Assembly (NCBI RefSeq): GCF_001442615.1
Contig: NZ_LMXN01000006.1
Span: forward strand, 62,001-126,000
DNA: 64,000 bases
Source of the DNA: Algoriphagus resistens
Lineage (GTDB): Bacteria; Bacteroidota; Bacteroidia; Cytophagales; Cyclobacteriaceae
Direction: 5' to 3'
Shown: piece after piece, positions 54,416-63,351 of the stretch
Layout: every line of letters begins with the position of its first letter
Numbering within the stretch: position 1 is the first letter of the stretch
Made by a program: the position numbers and the translations under genes
The notes under the pieces: generated by a model
Told to the model about the DNA's origin: nothing
Seen by the model: only the letters and a program-made list of their open reading frames with translations
Databases searched by the model: none

Positions 54416-55915
54416 ATGTTATTCAAAAGCTCTTTACCCCCCTTTTCCCTACTCTTGATAGTCATCCTTTTTGCAGCTTTTCAGCAACCTTCTGACGAAC
54501 AGAAAACCCTCTATCTGATCGGAGATTCTACAGTCAGAAATGGTGGAGAAGGGAATCTACAACGGGGATGGGGAAATTTCCTTCAGGAATTTTTCGATAG
54601 CAGCAAACTAGAAGTGAATAATCGGGCAATGGCCGGAAGAAGCACGAGAACTTTCATCAAAGAAGGAAGATGGGACAAGGTCCTGGAGACGCTGAAGCCG
54701 GGGGATTTTGTGCTCATGCAATTTGGGCATAATGAAGGATCAGAGCCGGACACAACAAAAGCAGGTTACAGAGGAGTACTCCGGGGAACGGGGGATGAAA
54801 CCAAAGAACTTACCTGGCCGGATGGCACACGGGAAACCGTCCATACCTATGGATGGTATTTGGAAAAATTCATCAGGGAAACGAAGGCTAAAGGGGCAAT
54901 TCCCATCGTGGCTTCCATGGTTCCGAGAAATAAATTCCAAGACCGGGAAGTAGAAAGAGCCTCCCAGGATTTCGGGAGGTGGGCGAAGGAAGCCGCTAGT
55001 AAACAAGACTCTTTCTTTATTGACCTCAATTCAATTATTGCTGACCAGTATGATGAATGGGGGCCGCAAGTCGTTAAAGGGCTTTTTGAGCGCGACCATA
55101 CCCACACCAATGAAGCCGGCGCAAGAATTAATGCCTGGTCTGTGACTGACGCCCTGAAAGACTTGAAAGATTGCGATCTGAGAGATTATTTGAAAAAGGA
55201 TAAGCCAACATTGTTTCTGATCGGTGATTCTACGGTAAAAAACGGTCAAGGTGATGGTGCTGGCGGACTTTGGGGCTGGGGAGATTTTATCGCTCCCTAT
55301 TTTGATCAGCAAAAGATCAAAATACAAAACCATGCCCTCGGTGGCACAAGCAGCCGCACATTTCAGACCTATGGTCTTTGGCAGAAAGTGTTGGACAAAC
55401 TAGAACCGGGAGATTTCCTTATCATGCAATTTGGTCACAACGATTCCAGCCCACTGGATGATGAAGCCCGGGCGCGCGGTACCATCAAAAGTTCCGGTTT
55501 GGAGGCTGAAAACATATATAATCCCATAACAAAAAGCCAGGAAACAGTCTATTCTTATGGGCAGTATTTACGACAGATGATTTTGGCAGCAAAAGCTAAG
55601 GGAGTAACCCCTATCGTCTGCTCGCTGATTCCCAGAAATAGCTGGAAAGATGGCAAAGTCATCACTGCAGAACATGATTATGGACTATGGGCAAAACAAG
55701 TGGCCTGGAATACTGAAACAGCTTTTATCGATCTCAACCAATTGGTCGCCAATGAATATGATGAATTTGGCGAAACCTATGTAAAAGCCCACTTCTTCAA
55801 TGAATCCGATCATACGCACACCATTGAAGAAGGTGCAGCGTTTAATGCCAAACTAGTTGTTGAACAGATTAAGACTCTTCCTGATAATTCACTCAAGACT
55901 TTTCTAAAGGATTAA
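54416..55915 (+). CDS. tandem rhamnogalacturonan-acetylesterase-like SGNH protein
   Basis: A 499-residue exported protein; the ATG at 54416 directly opens a hydrophobic signal (MLFKSSLPPFSLLLIVILFA). Two SGNH domains lie in tandem. The first (about 35-255) has GDSTVRNGG, GRSTRTF, QFGHNEG and DHTHTNEAG; the second (about 270-490) has GDSTVKNGQG, GTSSRTF, QFGHNDSS and DHTHTIEEG. All four blocks are intact in both, so each copy looks active. They most resemble rhamnogalacturonan acetylesterases, which remove acetyl groups from pectin. The gene opens the rhamnose block but is separated from rhaM by a long gap. Confidence 0.85.
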   Translation: MLFKSSLPPFSLLLIVILFAAFQQPSDEQKTLYLIGDSTVRNGGEGNLQRGWGNFLQEFFDSSKLEVNNRAMAGRSTRTFIKEGRWDKVLETLKPGDFVLMQFGHNEGSEPDTTKAGYRGVLRGTGDETKELTWPDGTRETVHTYGWYLEKFIRETKAKGAIPIVASMVPRNKFQDREVERASQDFGRWAKEAASKQDSFFIDLNSIIADQYDEWGPQVVKGLFERDHTHTNEAGARINAWSVTDALKDLKDCDLRDYLKKDKPTLFLIGDSTVKNGQGDGAGGLWGWGDFIAPYFDQQKIKIQNHALGGTSSRTFQTYGLWQKVLDKLEPGDFLIMQFGHNDSSPLDDEARARGTIKSSGLEAENIYNPITKSQETVYSYGQYLRQMILAAKAKGVTPIVCSLIPRNSWKDGKVITAEHDYGLWAKQVAWNTETAFIDLNQLVANEYDEFGETYVKAHFFNESDHTHTIEEGAAFNAKLVVEQIKTLPDNSLKTFLKD

Positions 55916-56060
55916 TTTGTAATTTCAAATCAAGGTAATTTTTACTGGGATTAAAGCTGTCTGTCTGCTCTTTCAGTAGATATAGTATCTCTTATTCCAG
56001 CTCAGTCTACTTTCTTTTCGGTTTTCCAAAGCTCCCGAAGGTTTTGGTTTAGAATTCCCA

Positions 56061-56110
56061 TTATTTCATTAAACAGTTTGGGTTACAACCGGAACTGTTT
56101 AATGAAATAA
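56061..56110. repeat. 18-bp perfect inverted repeat
   Basis: TTATTTCATTAAACAGTT at 56061-56078 pairs perfectly with 56093-56110; the loop is 14 bases. It could be a bidirectional terminator or an RNA structure, but no T-tract follows on either strand. Confidence 0.8.
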
Positions 56111-56308
56111 AAAAATAAATTCCTGAAAATTCAGGAAGTGCAAAACTAGTGTAACTAGTTCTTGGAAGAACTGAATGCACGTTCATTTATAATCATTTGC
56201 AGGTGGTTTTATGCAATAAAGGAAGTGTTCTCTTGCATAGACTTTGCATCCTATATGTACTAAAAAAACTGTCTTTCTGACTTTTGATGATGTAACTATA
56301 CCTCCTTT

Positions 56309-56338
56309 TTGCGCAATTTTTTCTAAGTATTTGCGCAA
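56309..56338. promoter_or_regulatory. paired TTGCGCAA palindromes upstream of rhaM
   Basis: Two TTGCGCAA palindromes (56309-56316 and 56331-56338), spaced 22 bp centre to centre, which is about two helical turns. They lie about 150-175 bp upstream of the rhaM start. The first, with flanks TTTTTGCGCAATTTTTT, recurs exactly after rhaI at 62852-62868. They look like operators of an unidentified regulator of the rhamnose block. Confidence 0.5.
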
Positions 56339-56484
56339 AAGTTCTATCATTTCTTTTCCATAAGTAGTATTTGACGAATAACCTTAACAGGTGTTGGTTT
56401 ATCAAATAGTTGATTTTTCTAACCCATAAGCTTTCATAAATTACATGGCGATAAAAGTTTTTAAAAATTATTACACTACCCAAA

Positions 56485-56802
56485 ATGCCAAAAAAACTAG
56501 CCTTCCGGATGAAACTCATTCCTGGCTTTGAAGAAGAATACGAGAGAAGACACCGTGAGATATGGCCTGAACTTGTTACTTTACTTAAAGATACAGGAAT
56601 CATTGATTATCAGATTTTTCTGGACAAAGAAACTTCTTGTCTTTTCGCTATACAGGAAGTCAATGGTAACTCCAGTTCGCAGGATCTGGGAAGTACCCAG
56701 ATCGTGCAGCGATGGTGGGAATATATGGCAGACATCATGGAAACAAATGCTGACAACTCCCCAGTCTCCGTAGAATTACCCAATGTTTTCCATCTGCATT
56801 AA
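56485..56802 (+). CDS. rhaM: L-rhamnose mutarotase
   Basis: A 105-residue protein of the RhaM/RhaU family. It starts with the family pattern (KLAFRMKLIPGFEEEYERRH) containing the catalytic histidine in the RRHREIWPEL segment and has the WWxYMADIM signature near the end. It interconverts the alpha and beta forms of L-rhamnose so the isomerase can use it. It is the first gene of the rhamnose cluster and lies 11 bp before the GH106 gene. Confidence 0.94.
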   Translation: MPKKLAFRMKLIPGFEEEYERRHREIWPELVTLLKDTGIIDYQIFLDKETSCLFAIQEVNGNSSSQDLGSTQIVQRWWEYMADIMETNADNSPVSVELPNVFHLH

Positions 56803-56813
56803 TCCACATCCAA

Positions 56814-59591
56814 ATGTTTTACCAAATCCGTTCATCGATTTTTATCCCTGTTTTTCTCATTTCAGGGATTTTATACGCTCAAGAGCAACCTGCTCAATCC
56901 CCTATTTGGCCAGAAATAACACAAAGTGCCAAACCTTGGACCCGCTGGTGGTGGATGGGAAGTGCCGTAGATGAGAAAAATCTATCAAATCTGCTTGACA
57001 CCTATAGTGAAGCGGGCCTTGGTGGAGTGGAGATCGCACCGATCTATGGGGCAAAAGGGTATGAAGATCGGTATATAGATTTTCTTTCAGAGGATTGGCT
57101 GAGCATGTTGGCCCTCACTATCGATAAAGCTAATTCCCTTGGGATGGGGGTGGATATAACACAAGGAACGGGCTGGCCCTTTGGAGGCCCCCAGGTAAGT
57201 GCGGACAATGCAGCATCCCGAATGGTGATTCAGGATTATAAAAAATCGGATGGTCAAACATTTACTGATTCCATCATTTTTAGTAAAACGAAAGAAAGCC
57301 AACCTGATGCAAAACTTCTTGCAGTCATGGCTTACAATGAAAACAACCAAGCGAAGGAAATCACAAAATATGTTGATCAACATGGAAAGCTTAGCTGGAA
57401 TGAAGCCGGGGACTGGCAGGTAAAGGCGATTTTTTTGGGTAAAACCGGCCAGCTGGTGAAGCGTGCTGCTCCCGGCGGAGTTGGTTATACACTGGATCAT
57501 TTCAGTAAACCGGCGGTTGATTCCTATAACGCCTATTTTGAGCATGCGCTAGCTGAAAAAAAATACGGTTTTAGGGCGTTTTACAATGATAGTTTTGAAG
57601 TATACGGCGCGGATTTTACGGCTGATTTTTTTGATCAGTTCAAAAAACGTCGTGGTTATGATCTGAAGGAATTTTTACCCTTTCTGAAACGTGAGGATAA
57701 TGCTGAAGAAGTTCGACGGATCAAGTCTGATTACCGGGAGACTATCAATGACCTGCTGCTAGCCAATTTCACTGGAAACTGGACAGAATGGGCACATAAC
57801 CAAGCTAAACTCACCAAGAATCAAGCGCATGGTTCACCGGGAAATCTGCTGGATCTTTACGCCTCAGTGGATATTCCTGAGTGTGAAACCTTCGGGTCCA
57901 GTTACTTTCCCATTCCGGGTTTGCGAAGAGACAGCGCAGATATCAGAAACGTAGACCCAGATCCAATCATGCTGAAATTCGCTTCCTCCGCAGCCCATCT
58001 GACAGGCAAAAATCTGGTATCCTCAGAAACTTTCACCTGGCTGGGTGAGCATTTCAAATCTTCATTTTCCCAGATGAAACCAGAAGTGGAGCAGGCATTT
58101 TTGGCCGGAGTGAACCACATTTTTTATCATGGGGTTACCTACAGCCCTGAGGATGTCCCCTATCCGGGTTGGTTATTTTATGCATCATTGAATTTGACTC
58201 AGCAAAATAGTCTTTGGCCACATTTCAATGGTTTCAATGAATATATCGCAAGGTCTCAGGCAATTTTACAAGCCGGAAAAGCAGATAACGAACTGCTTGT
58301 ATATTGGCCGGTTTACGATGTGTGGGCTGAGCCTACAGGAAGAATGGAAATGATTACGGTTCATGCTGTCGATGAATGGCTGCATCCGACAGAATTTTAT
58401 AAGCAATCCAAAAAGTTAATGGAAGCTGGCTATTCCCTCGATTTCATTTCCGATGAAATGATTTCAAACTCGAATGCGAGCAATGGCTTGATCCGGACTT
58501 CAGATCAAAATTCCGCTAAGGTTTTAATTATCCCTAAAACTGAATTCATGCCCACGGAAACCTTGAGAAACATTCTCGAACTGGCTGAAGATGGGGCGAC
58601 CATAATTTTTCAGTCAAAGCCTGAATCCATTCCCGGCTATCATTCTGACCAAAAGTCAAAGCAGGATATTTTCAACCAATTATGGGCTGCAATTGAATTC
58701 AAAGCAGGTCAATCGAAAATAGGAAAAGGCCAGATATTTCTTTCTGAAGAGCTTGCTACTACCTTGGAAGATCTGGGAATCTATCGGGAATCTTTAGTGG
58801 ATTCTGGCTTGGGCTTCATCCGAAGAAAAGTGGAGGGCGGGACCTATTATTTTCTGGCCAACCATACTGCTTCTCCTGTTAACCAGGAAATTTCTTTGAA
58901 TTCTTCTGCAGAATCCGTGATCCTGATGGATCCCTTAACCGGAAAAACAGGCCAACTTCCTTCTTCTGGTTCACCCAAAGGAACCAGCGTTCATCTTTTC
59001 CTCAAATCGGGGGAATCAGTCTTCCTAAAAGCTCTTGAAAAAAAGTCTGACCTGCCTTCGTCAGTTTGGACGGATTACAGCACCCCATTAACTGCGACAG
59101 ACATTTCTTCGAATTGGGAGGTTACTTTCAATCAAGGCCAACCTACACTCCCCAAATCCCAAACTATGGCTACTTTGAAGCCTTGGACAGACAACGGGGA
59201 TCCGGAAGCGGATGATTTCTCAGGCCAGGCAACCTACACGAGCACTTTTGATTTTAATAAAACTGAAGACAGGCATTATTTACTGACTATCGAGAAAGTC
59301 TATGAGTCAGCCAAGATCTGGATCAATGGTCACTATGTAGGGAATATCTGGAGTATCCCCTACCAGTTGGACCTAACTGAAAAGCTGAAGGATGGAAAGA
59401 ATTCCATCAAAATAGAAGTCGCCAACCTGATGGCAAACAGTATCAGAAATTTGGATAGAAATGGTATTGAATGGCGAAATTATCACGAAATCAACTTCGT
59501 CAACATAGATTATAAGCCTTTTGAGGCAAGTAACTGGAAAACCATGGAATCTGGACTGGATGGAAAAATCCAGATTCTGGAATTTGAGTAG
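56814..59591 (+). CDS. GH106-family alpha-L-rhamnosidase, secreted
   Basis: A 925-residue protein with a signal peptide (MFYQIRSSIFIPVFLISGILYA). The N-terminal barrel starts with the GH106-type signature TRWWWMGSAV and EAGLGGVEIAPIYG, and conserved blocks run through the middle (DITQGTGWPFGGP, FYNDSFEVYGADF, ETFTWLGEHF). The C-terminal jelly-roll (AKIWINGHYVGNIWSIPYQL) is also typical. It would release terminal L-rhamnose from rhamnogalacturonan or a similar glycan. It lies 11 bp after rhaM, and together with rhaI it makes a short rhamnose-release pathway. Confidence 0.92.
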   Translation: MFYQIRSSIFIPVFLISGILYAQEQPAQSPIWPEITQSAKPWTRWWWMGSAVDEKNLSNLLDTYSEAGLGGVEIAPIYGAKGYEDRYIDFLSEDWLSMLALTIDKANSLGMGVDITQGTGWPFGGPQVSADNAASRMVIQDYKKSDGQTFTDSIIFSKTKESQPDAKLLAVMAYNENNQAKEITKYVDQHGKLSWNEAGDWQVKAIFLGKTGQLVKRAAPGGVGYTLDHFSKPAVDSYNAYFEHALAEKKYGFRAFYNDSFEVYGADFTADFFDQFKKRRGYDLKEFLPFLKREDNAEEVRRIKSDYRETINDLLLANFTGNWTEWAHNQAKLTKNQAHGSPGNLLDLYASVDIPECETFGSSYFPIPGLRRDSADIRNVDPDPIMLKFASSAAHLTGKNLVSSETFTWLGEHFKSSFSQMKPEVEQAFLAGVNHIFYHGVTYSPEDVPYPGWLFYASLNLTQQNSLWPHFNGFNEYIARSQAILQAGKADNELLVYWPVYDVWAEPTGRMEMITVHAVDEWLHPTEFYKQSKKLMEAGYSLDFISDEMISNSNASNGLIRTSDQNSAKVLIIPKTEFMPTETLRNILELAEDGATIIFQSKPESIPGYHSDQKSKQDIFNQLWAAIEFKAGQSKIGKGQIFLSEELATTLEDLGIYRESLVDSGLGFIRRKVEGGTYYFLANHTASPVNQEISLNSSAESVILMDPLTGKTGQLPSSGSPKGTSVHLFLKSGESVFLKALEKKSDLPSSVWTDYSTPLTATDISSNWEVTFNQGQPTLPKSQTMATLKPWTDNGDPEADDFSGQATYTSTFDFNKTEDRHYLLTIEKVYESAKIWINGHYVGNIWSIPYQLDLTEKLKDGKNSIKIEVANLMANSIRNLDRNGIEWRNYHEINFVNIDYKPFEASNWKTMESGLDGKIQILEFE

Positions 59592-59685
59592 TTGAAATAC
59601 GAATAGTGGGATTAAACCATATACTACAGGATACTTGTCAGCGTAGTCGTCCCTATTTTGAATCCCAAGGCCCAAAAGAAAACCT

Positions 59686-61110
59686 ATGACCGAAAAACAA
59701 AATCTCAAACAGCGGCTCGAAGCTGTCAATGAATACGAGCGGACTCCTATTCCAAAAAATAAACTGAAAGGCTGGAAAAGCTTCATCGGAACCTATGCTG
59801 GCGAACACACAGCAGGAACTGAATTTGTACTTGGTCCCCTATTCGTAGCTCATGGTGCATCAGCCGGAGATTTGGTAAGTGGTCTGATTGTCGGAAATAT
59901 CTTAGCAATACTAAGCTGGGCTTTCTTTACAGGAAAAGTAGCGGTAAAGACTAGAGTAACACTTTATTATCAATTGGAAAAAATCGCGGGAAATAGATTC
60001 ACCCTTATATACAATATTGTAAATGCAGCCCTCTTTTGCTTTTTAGCAGGATCTATGATAGCAGTTTCAGCTACCGCAGTTGGGATTCCCTTCAACCTTC
60101 AAATGCCTTCTTTGACTGACGTATATCCAAACAGTGTGGGCTGGATAATCACTGTTTTTGCAATAGGAGCAATCACTACCGTAGTGGCAATGTTTGGGTT
60201 CAACGTGATTTCCAAGTTCGCCAATATCGCCGCTCCCTGGATGATTATGGTCTTTATTGCGGCTGCAGTCGGTGTTCTACCCAGACTGGGAATTAACTCT
60301 TTTTCAGATTTTTGGCCAATCGCAGAATCCACTATCTGGAATGGGATTCCTTTGGAAGGCCAAAGTAAATTCACGTTCTGGCATATTATGTTCTTCTCAT
60401 GGTTTTGCAATATGGGCATGCATATCGGCATGGCGGATATGTCAATCTTGCGCTATGCAAAAAAGTGGACATATGGATTTTCTACTACCGGAGGTGTATT
60501 TTTGGGACACTTTATAGCATGGATGGCATCGGGAATTCTCTATTCTCTTTTTCTATTGGAATCAAATGGAAGTTTGGTATTCGCCCCCGGCCCTATTGCA
60601 TACGAAGCGGCAGGAATAGCTGGAGCAGTCTGCGTAGTGATCGCAGGTTGGACCACGGCCAATCCCACATTATATCGAGCCGGGCTCGCCATCCAATCCA
60701 TCAATCCTAAATGGAAGACCTGGAAAGTGACGCTTTTCGTAGGTATAGTCACTACTATAGCAGCATGCTTCCCTGCTTTGGTGATGCAATTGCTGGAGTT
60801 CGTAGCACTTTACGGGCTGATCCTGATGCCTCTGGGAGCGGTGATTTTCCTGGATGTCTTTGTACTTCCAAAAATGGGACTGGCCAGCAACTACGCAGAG
60901 CTGACCAAATCACATTTCAACCCAGCAGTGGGAATCACTTGGGGAATCTCTCTTGTGTTCTGCCTGGGATTGAATATCTGGGGTGGAATTGAAATCTTTT
61001 TCCTTGGACTTCCAGGTTGGTTTGTAGCGGTATTTGTTTACTTGCTTGCTTCCAAAGCGCTTCAGAAAAAAACAGCAAATAGCTCTCCTACTATTCCTTT
61101 AACTTACTGA
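59686..61110 (+). CDS. NCS1-family permease in the rhamnose cluster
   Basis: A 474-residue inner-membrane transporter with about 12 hydrophobic segments and the purine/cytosine-permease (NCS1) layout (GTYAGEHTAGTEFVLGPLFV, then ISKFANIAAPWMIMVF, then GWTTANPTLYRAGLA). NCS1 proteins usually move nucleobases, hydantoins or vitamins. Here it lies between the rhamnosidase and rhamnose isomerase, where a rhamnose transporter would be expected, and is followed 2 bp later by a tiny membrane protein. A rhamnose-transport role is plausible from context only. Confidence 0.85.
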   Translation: MTEKQNLKQRLEAVNEYERTPIPKNKLKGWKSFIGTYAGEHTAGTEFVLGPLFVAHGASAGDLVSGLIVGNILAILSWAFFTGKVAVKTRVTLYYQLEKIAGNRFTLIYNIVNAALFCFLAGSMIAVSATAVGIPFNLQMPSLTDVYPNSVGWIITVFAIGAITTVVAMFGFNVISKFANIAAPWMIMVFIAAAVGVLPRLGINSFSDFWPIAESTIWNGIPLEGQSKFTFWHIMFFSWFCNMGMHIGMADMSILRYAKKWTYGFSTTGGVFLGHFIAWMASGILYSLFLLESNGSLVFAPGPIAYEAAGIAGAVCVVIAGWTTANPTLYRAGLAIQSINPKWKTWKVTLFVGIVTTIAACFPALVMQLLEFVALYGLILMPLGAVIFLDVFVLPKMGLASNYAELTKSHFNPAVGITWGISLVFCLGLNIWGGIEIFFLGLPGWFVAVFVYLLASKALQKKTANSSPTIPLTY

Positions 61111-61112
61111 TT

Positions 61113-61301
61113 ATGTTAACTATACTTAAGATTATATCATTTATCGGTTTAGCTTTTACACTGGTACCTTCCTTTCTTGTTATGAAGGGAGTCATAGATC
61201 CTCAGCATTCTAAAATACTCATGTTGATTGGCACAATAGTCTGGTTTATCACTGCGTCATTTTGGATGAATAAGAAAGAAAATGAGGAGGAAGCCGGATA
61301 G
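61113..61301 (+). CDS. 62-residue two-helix membrane protein
   Basis: A short protein with two hydrophobic helices (IISFIGLAFTLVPSFLVMKG and ILMLIGTIVWFITASFWM) and a charged end (NKKENEEEAG). It starts 2 bp after the permease stop codon, so it is almost certainly co-translated with it and may be a partner subunit of the permease. No family is recognised. It is not an artefact of the large gene because it is in a different frame and has its own start. Confidence 0.8.
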   Translation: MLTILKIISFIGLAFTLVPSFLVMKGVIDPQHSKILMLIGTIVWFITASFWMNKKENEEEAG

Positions 61302-61522
61302 GCTGCTATAGTCCCATAGTAAAAAGCAAGGCTTCTGGAGAAACAGCACAAGATCAGATACTGGAGCCGCTTGTAAAGGATAACATTAGTCTGCGATCTT
61401 TTCTGCGGAAAAAACCAAAACAGTGTCAAGCTTACCGAGAAGCAACAACAACATTGAATAATATAACCGTGCCCTTAGCGTAATCTTCACGGCCTTTTGC
61501 GTTTAAAAAAACATACCCAACA

Positions 61523-62800
61523 ATGAAACTTACCCTAGATCAGATTCAAGATCAGAATCTATTAAAATTAACCGAGCACGCCAGAAGCTTTGAGTTCCTG
61601 GCGGAAAATCTGGACAAGAAAGGTTACCATGTAGAAACGCTCATTTCCAAAATTCAGGATTTGCAGATCGCAATTCCGAGTTGGGCACTTGGAACCGGTG
61701 GTACCCGCTTTGGAAGATTCTCCGCAGGTGGAGAACCTGCGACGCTGGTCCAGAAAATTCAGGATGTCGGCATCATTCATGCGCTCAATCAATCTAGCAA
61801 TGCAGTATCCCTTCATATACCATGGGATATACCAACTGACTATCAATTAATTAAAGACACCGCCTCAGAAATAGGAATTGGATTCGACGCAGTCAATTCA
61901 AATACTTTTCAAGACCAAGCAAACCAGCAGAGCAGTTACAAATTCGGATCATTGGCCAACTCAGAAGCAGCTGTCCGTGAATTGGCGGTGGAGCATAATA
62001 AGCAAGTGATCGGTATTGGGGAGAAACTAGGTTCAAAAGCATTGACTGTATGGCTCGCGGATGGAAGCAGTTTTCCCGGGCAGCACAGCCTGAGAAAATC
62101 TTTGGAAAATACCCATTTGTCCCTTCAGGAAATTTATAAGGACATCCCCGAAGATTGGAAGCTGCTTATAGAATATAAGCCGTACGAACCTTACTTCTAC
62201 AGTACAGTGATCCAGGATTGGGGAACGTCCTTTCTCCTGGCTAATAAGTTGGGCAAAAAGGCCTATACACTCGTGGATCTTGGACATCATTTACCAAATA
62301 CGAATATCGAACAGATTGTAGCTACGCTGATGACTGAAGGAAAGTTGGGAGGATTTCATTTCAATGATTCCAAATATGGCGACGATGATTTAACTGTAGG
62401 AAGTATCAAACCCTATCAACTTTTCCTCATCTTCCAGGAGTTGGTAAAAGGATTTAATGAAACAAACAATCCACCACTTTCTTGGATGATAGATGCGAGC
62501 CATAACTTAAAAGATCCGATGGAAGATCTGATCCAGTCAGTTCAGGCAATTAAGCTCGCTTATGCACAAGCTCTTTTAGTGGATAGCACCTCATTGGAAT
62601 CAGCTCAGGAAATCCATGATGTAACGGGGGCACAGGAGATTTTGCAAGATGCTTACCGGACAGATCTTCGTCCTTTGCTAGCTGAAGCCATACGAAGATC
62701 GGGCGGGGCAATTGATCCAATTAGATCCTTTAGAAACCTTAAAGTAAGAGAGTCGCTGATCGATGAAAGAGGCTTAAAATCAGTTGCTTCTGGTTTGTAA
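61523..62800 (+). CDS. rhaI: L-rhamnose isomerase (RhaI type)
   Basis: A 425-residue cytoplasmic sugar isomerase of the RhaI branch. Conserved segments include WALGTGGTRFGRF, LIEYKPYEPYFYSTVIQDWG (with a metal-binding glutamate), LVDLGHHLPNTNIEQI, FHFNDSKYGDDDL and WMIDASHNLKDP. It converts L-rhamnose to L-rhamnulose. It lies 221 bp after the small membrane protein, with its own AT-rich leader, and is followed by a terminator. The next enzymes, rhamnulokinase and rhamnulose-1-phosphate aldolase, are not in the window. Confidence 0.92.
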   Translation: MKLTLDQIQDQNLLKLTEHARSFEFLAENLDKKGYHVETLISKIQDLQIAIPSWALGTGGTRFGRFSAGGEPATLVQKIQDVGIIHALNQSSNAVSLHIPWDIPTDYQLIKDTASEIGIGFDAVNSNTFQDQANQQSSYKFGSLANSEAAVRELAVEHNKQVIGIGEKLGSKALTVWLADGSSFPGQHSLRKSLENTHLSLQEIYKDIPEDWKLLIEYKPYEPYFYSTVIQDWGTSFLLANKLGKKAYTLVDLGHHLPNTNIEQIVATLMTEGKLGGFHFNDSKYGDDDLTVGSIKPYQLFLIFQELVKGFNETNNPPLSWMIDASHNLKDPMEDLIQSVQAIKLAYAQALLVDSTSLESAQEIHDVTGAQEILQDAYRTDLRPLLAEAIRRSGGAIDPIRSFRNLKVRESLIDERGLKSVASGL

Positions 62801-62823
62801 ATTCTTTACACCAACAAATACCT

Positions 62824-62856
62824 AAGGCTGCATAGGAACATGCAGCCTTTTTTTTT
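62824..62856 (+). terminator. rho-independent terminator after rhaI
   Basis: A perfect 10-bp stem (AAGGCTGCAT at 62824-62833 with ATGCAGCCTT at 62840-62849), 6-base loop, then a run of nine or more T. It lies 24 bp after the stop codon and closes the rhamnose operon. Confidence 0.92.
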
Positions 62857-62868
62857 GCGCAATTTTTT
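62852..62868. promoter_or_regulatory. third TTGCGCAA palindrome
   Basis: TTTTTGCGCAATTTTTT, with the palindrome at 62855-62862, is the same 17 bases as the first site upstream of rhaM. It overlaps the T-tract of the terminator and lies 74 bp before the ACP-like gene. It may be a regulator site shared by the rhamnose block and that gene. Confidence 0.45.
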
Positions 62869-62935
62869 TTCCCTCCGCACTAGGGGTAGTATTCCAATAA
62901 GCTGTCTTTGATATGACACCAATAACAGGTCACTA

Positions 62936-63166
62936 ATGAAAAAGTATAGCCAACTACGAAAAATCACACAAGTTTTCAGCGAGTACGGAATAGTATTGAC
63001 CGGAGCACGAAAACACGACCACTTCATCTTCGATCTGCGAATGGATAAAATTTTCCTGAATGGATTGATTTACGAATTGGAATATGCGCTGGATAAAGAG
63101 CTCGAAGACCACAAAATACTAGGGGTGAATGCTCCCGCTCAGCTTATCGCTTTATTACTTGATTGA
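62936..63166 (+). CDS. small acyl-carrier-protein-like protein lacking the carrier serine
   Basis: A 76-residue acidic helical protein. Its pattern (HFIFDLRMDKIFLNGLIYEL, then EYALDKELED, then VNAPAQLIALLLD) lines up with the acyl-carrier-protein fold, but the DSL motif with the phosphopantetheine serine is replaced (DLRMDKIFL). If the fold is right, it cannot carry an acyl group in the usual way. Homologues annotated as acyl carrier protein occur in Bacteroidota as I recall, but function is unknown. It stands alone after the rhamnose operon. Confidence 0.65.
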   Translation: MKKYSQLRKITQVFSEYGIVLTGARKHDHFIFDLRMDKIFLNGLIYELEYALDKELEDHKILGVNAPAQLIALLLD

Positions 63167-63243
63167 TCTGCCCTAAAAAACCTTCATGAATTAGTACTTC
63201 GGGACAATCGCAGGGGTTAACACAACTAGAAAAAAACAGTAAA

Positions 63244-63267
63244 TCCTGCTTCCTGAGAAGCAGGATA
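63244..63267. repeat. 10-bp inverted repeat
   Basis: ATCCTGCTTC at 63244-63253 and GAAGCAGGAT at 63258-63267, 4-base loop. No T-tract follows on the plus strand; on the minus strand a T-rich stretch comes about 6 bases later, so it could be a weak terminator for a minus-strand transcript or a structured leader. Confidence 0.55.
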
Positions 63268-63351
63268 ACAAGAGCATAAAAATTTCGCGTCAATCAGCAG
63301 CTATTTCCGCGAGGATCTGTCTGCGGTTAAAACATACTTTCAAACAAATCA

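Larger units (their letters stand above)
55916..56484. other. regulatory region upstream of the rhamnose operon
   Basis: No gene; 569 bp. It holds a very long inverted repeat (56061-56110), a short one (TTCCTGAA-AA-TTCAGGAA, 56120-56137), and two TTGCGCAA palindromes (56309-56316 and 56331-56338) that are 22 bp apart. The region must contain the end of the esterase transcript and the rhaM promoter. Confidence 0.6.

Noticed and set aside
56061..56110. Long inverted repeat as a rho-independent terminator
   Set aside because: The stem is AT-rich with few G:C pairs and is followed by A, not T, on the plus strand; I list it only as a repeat.
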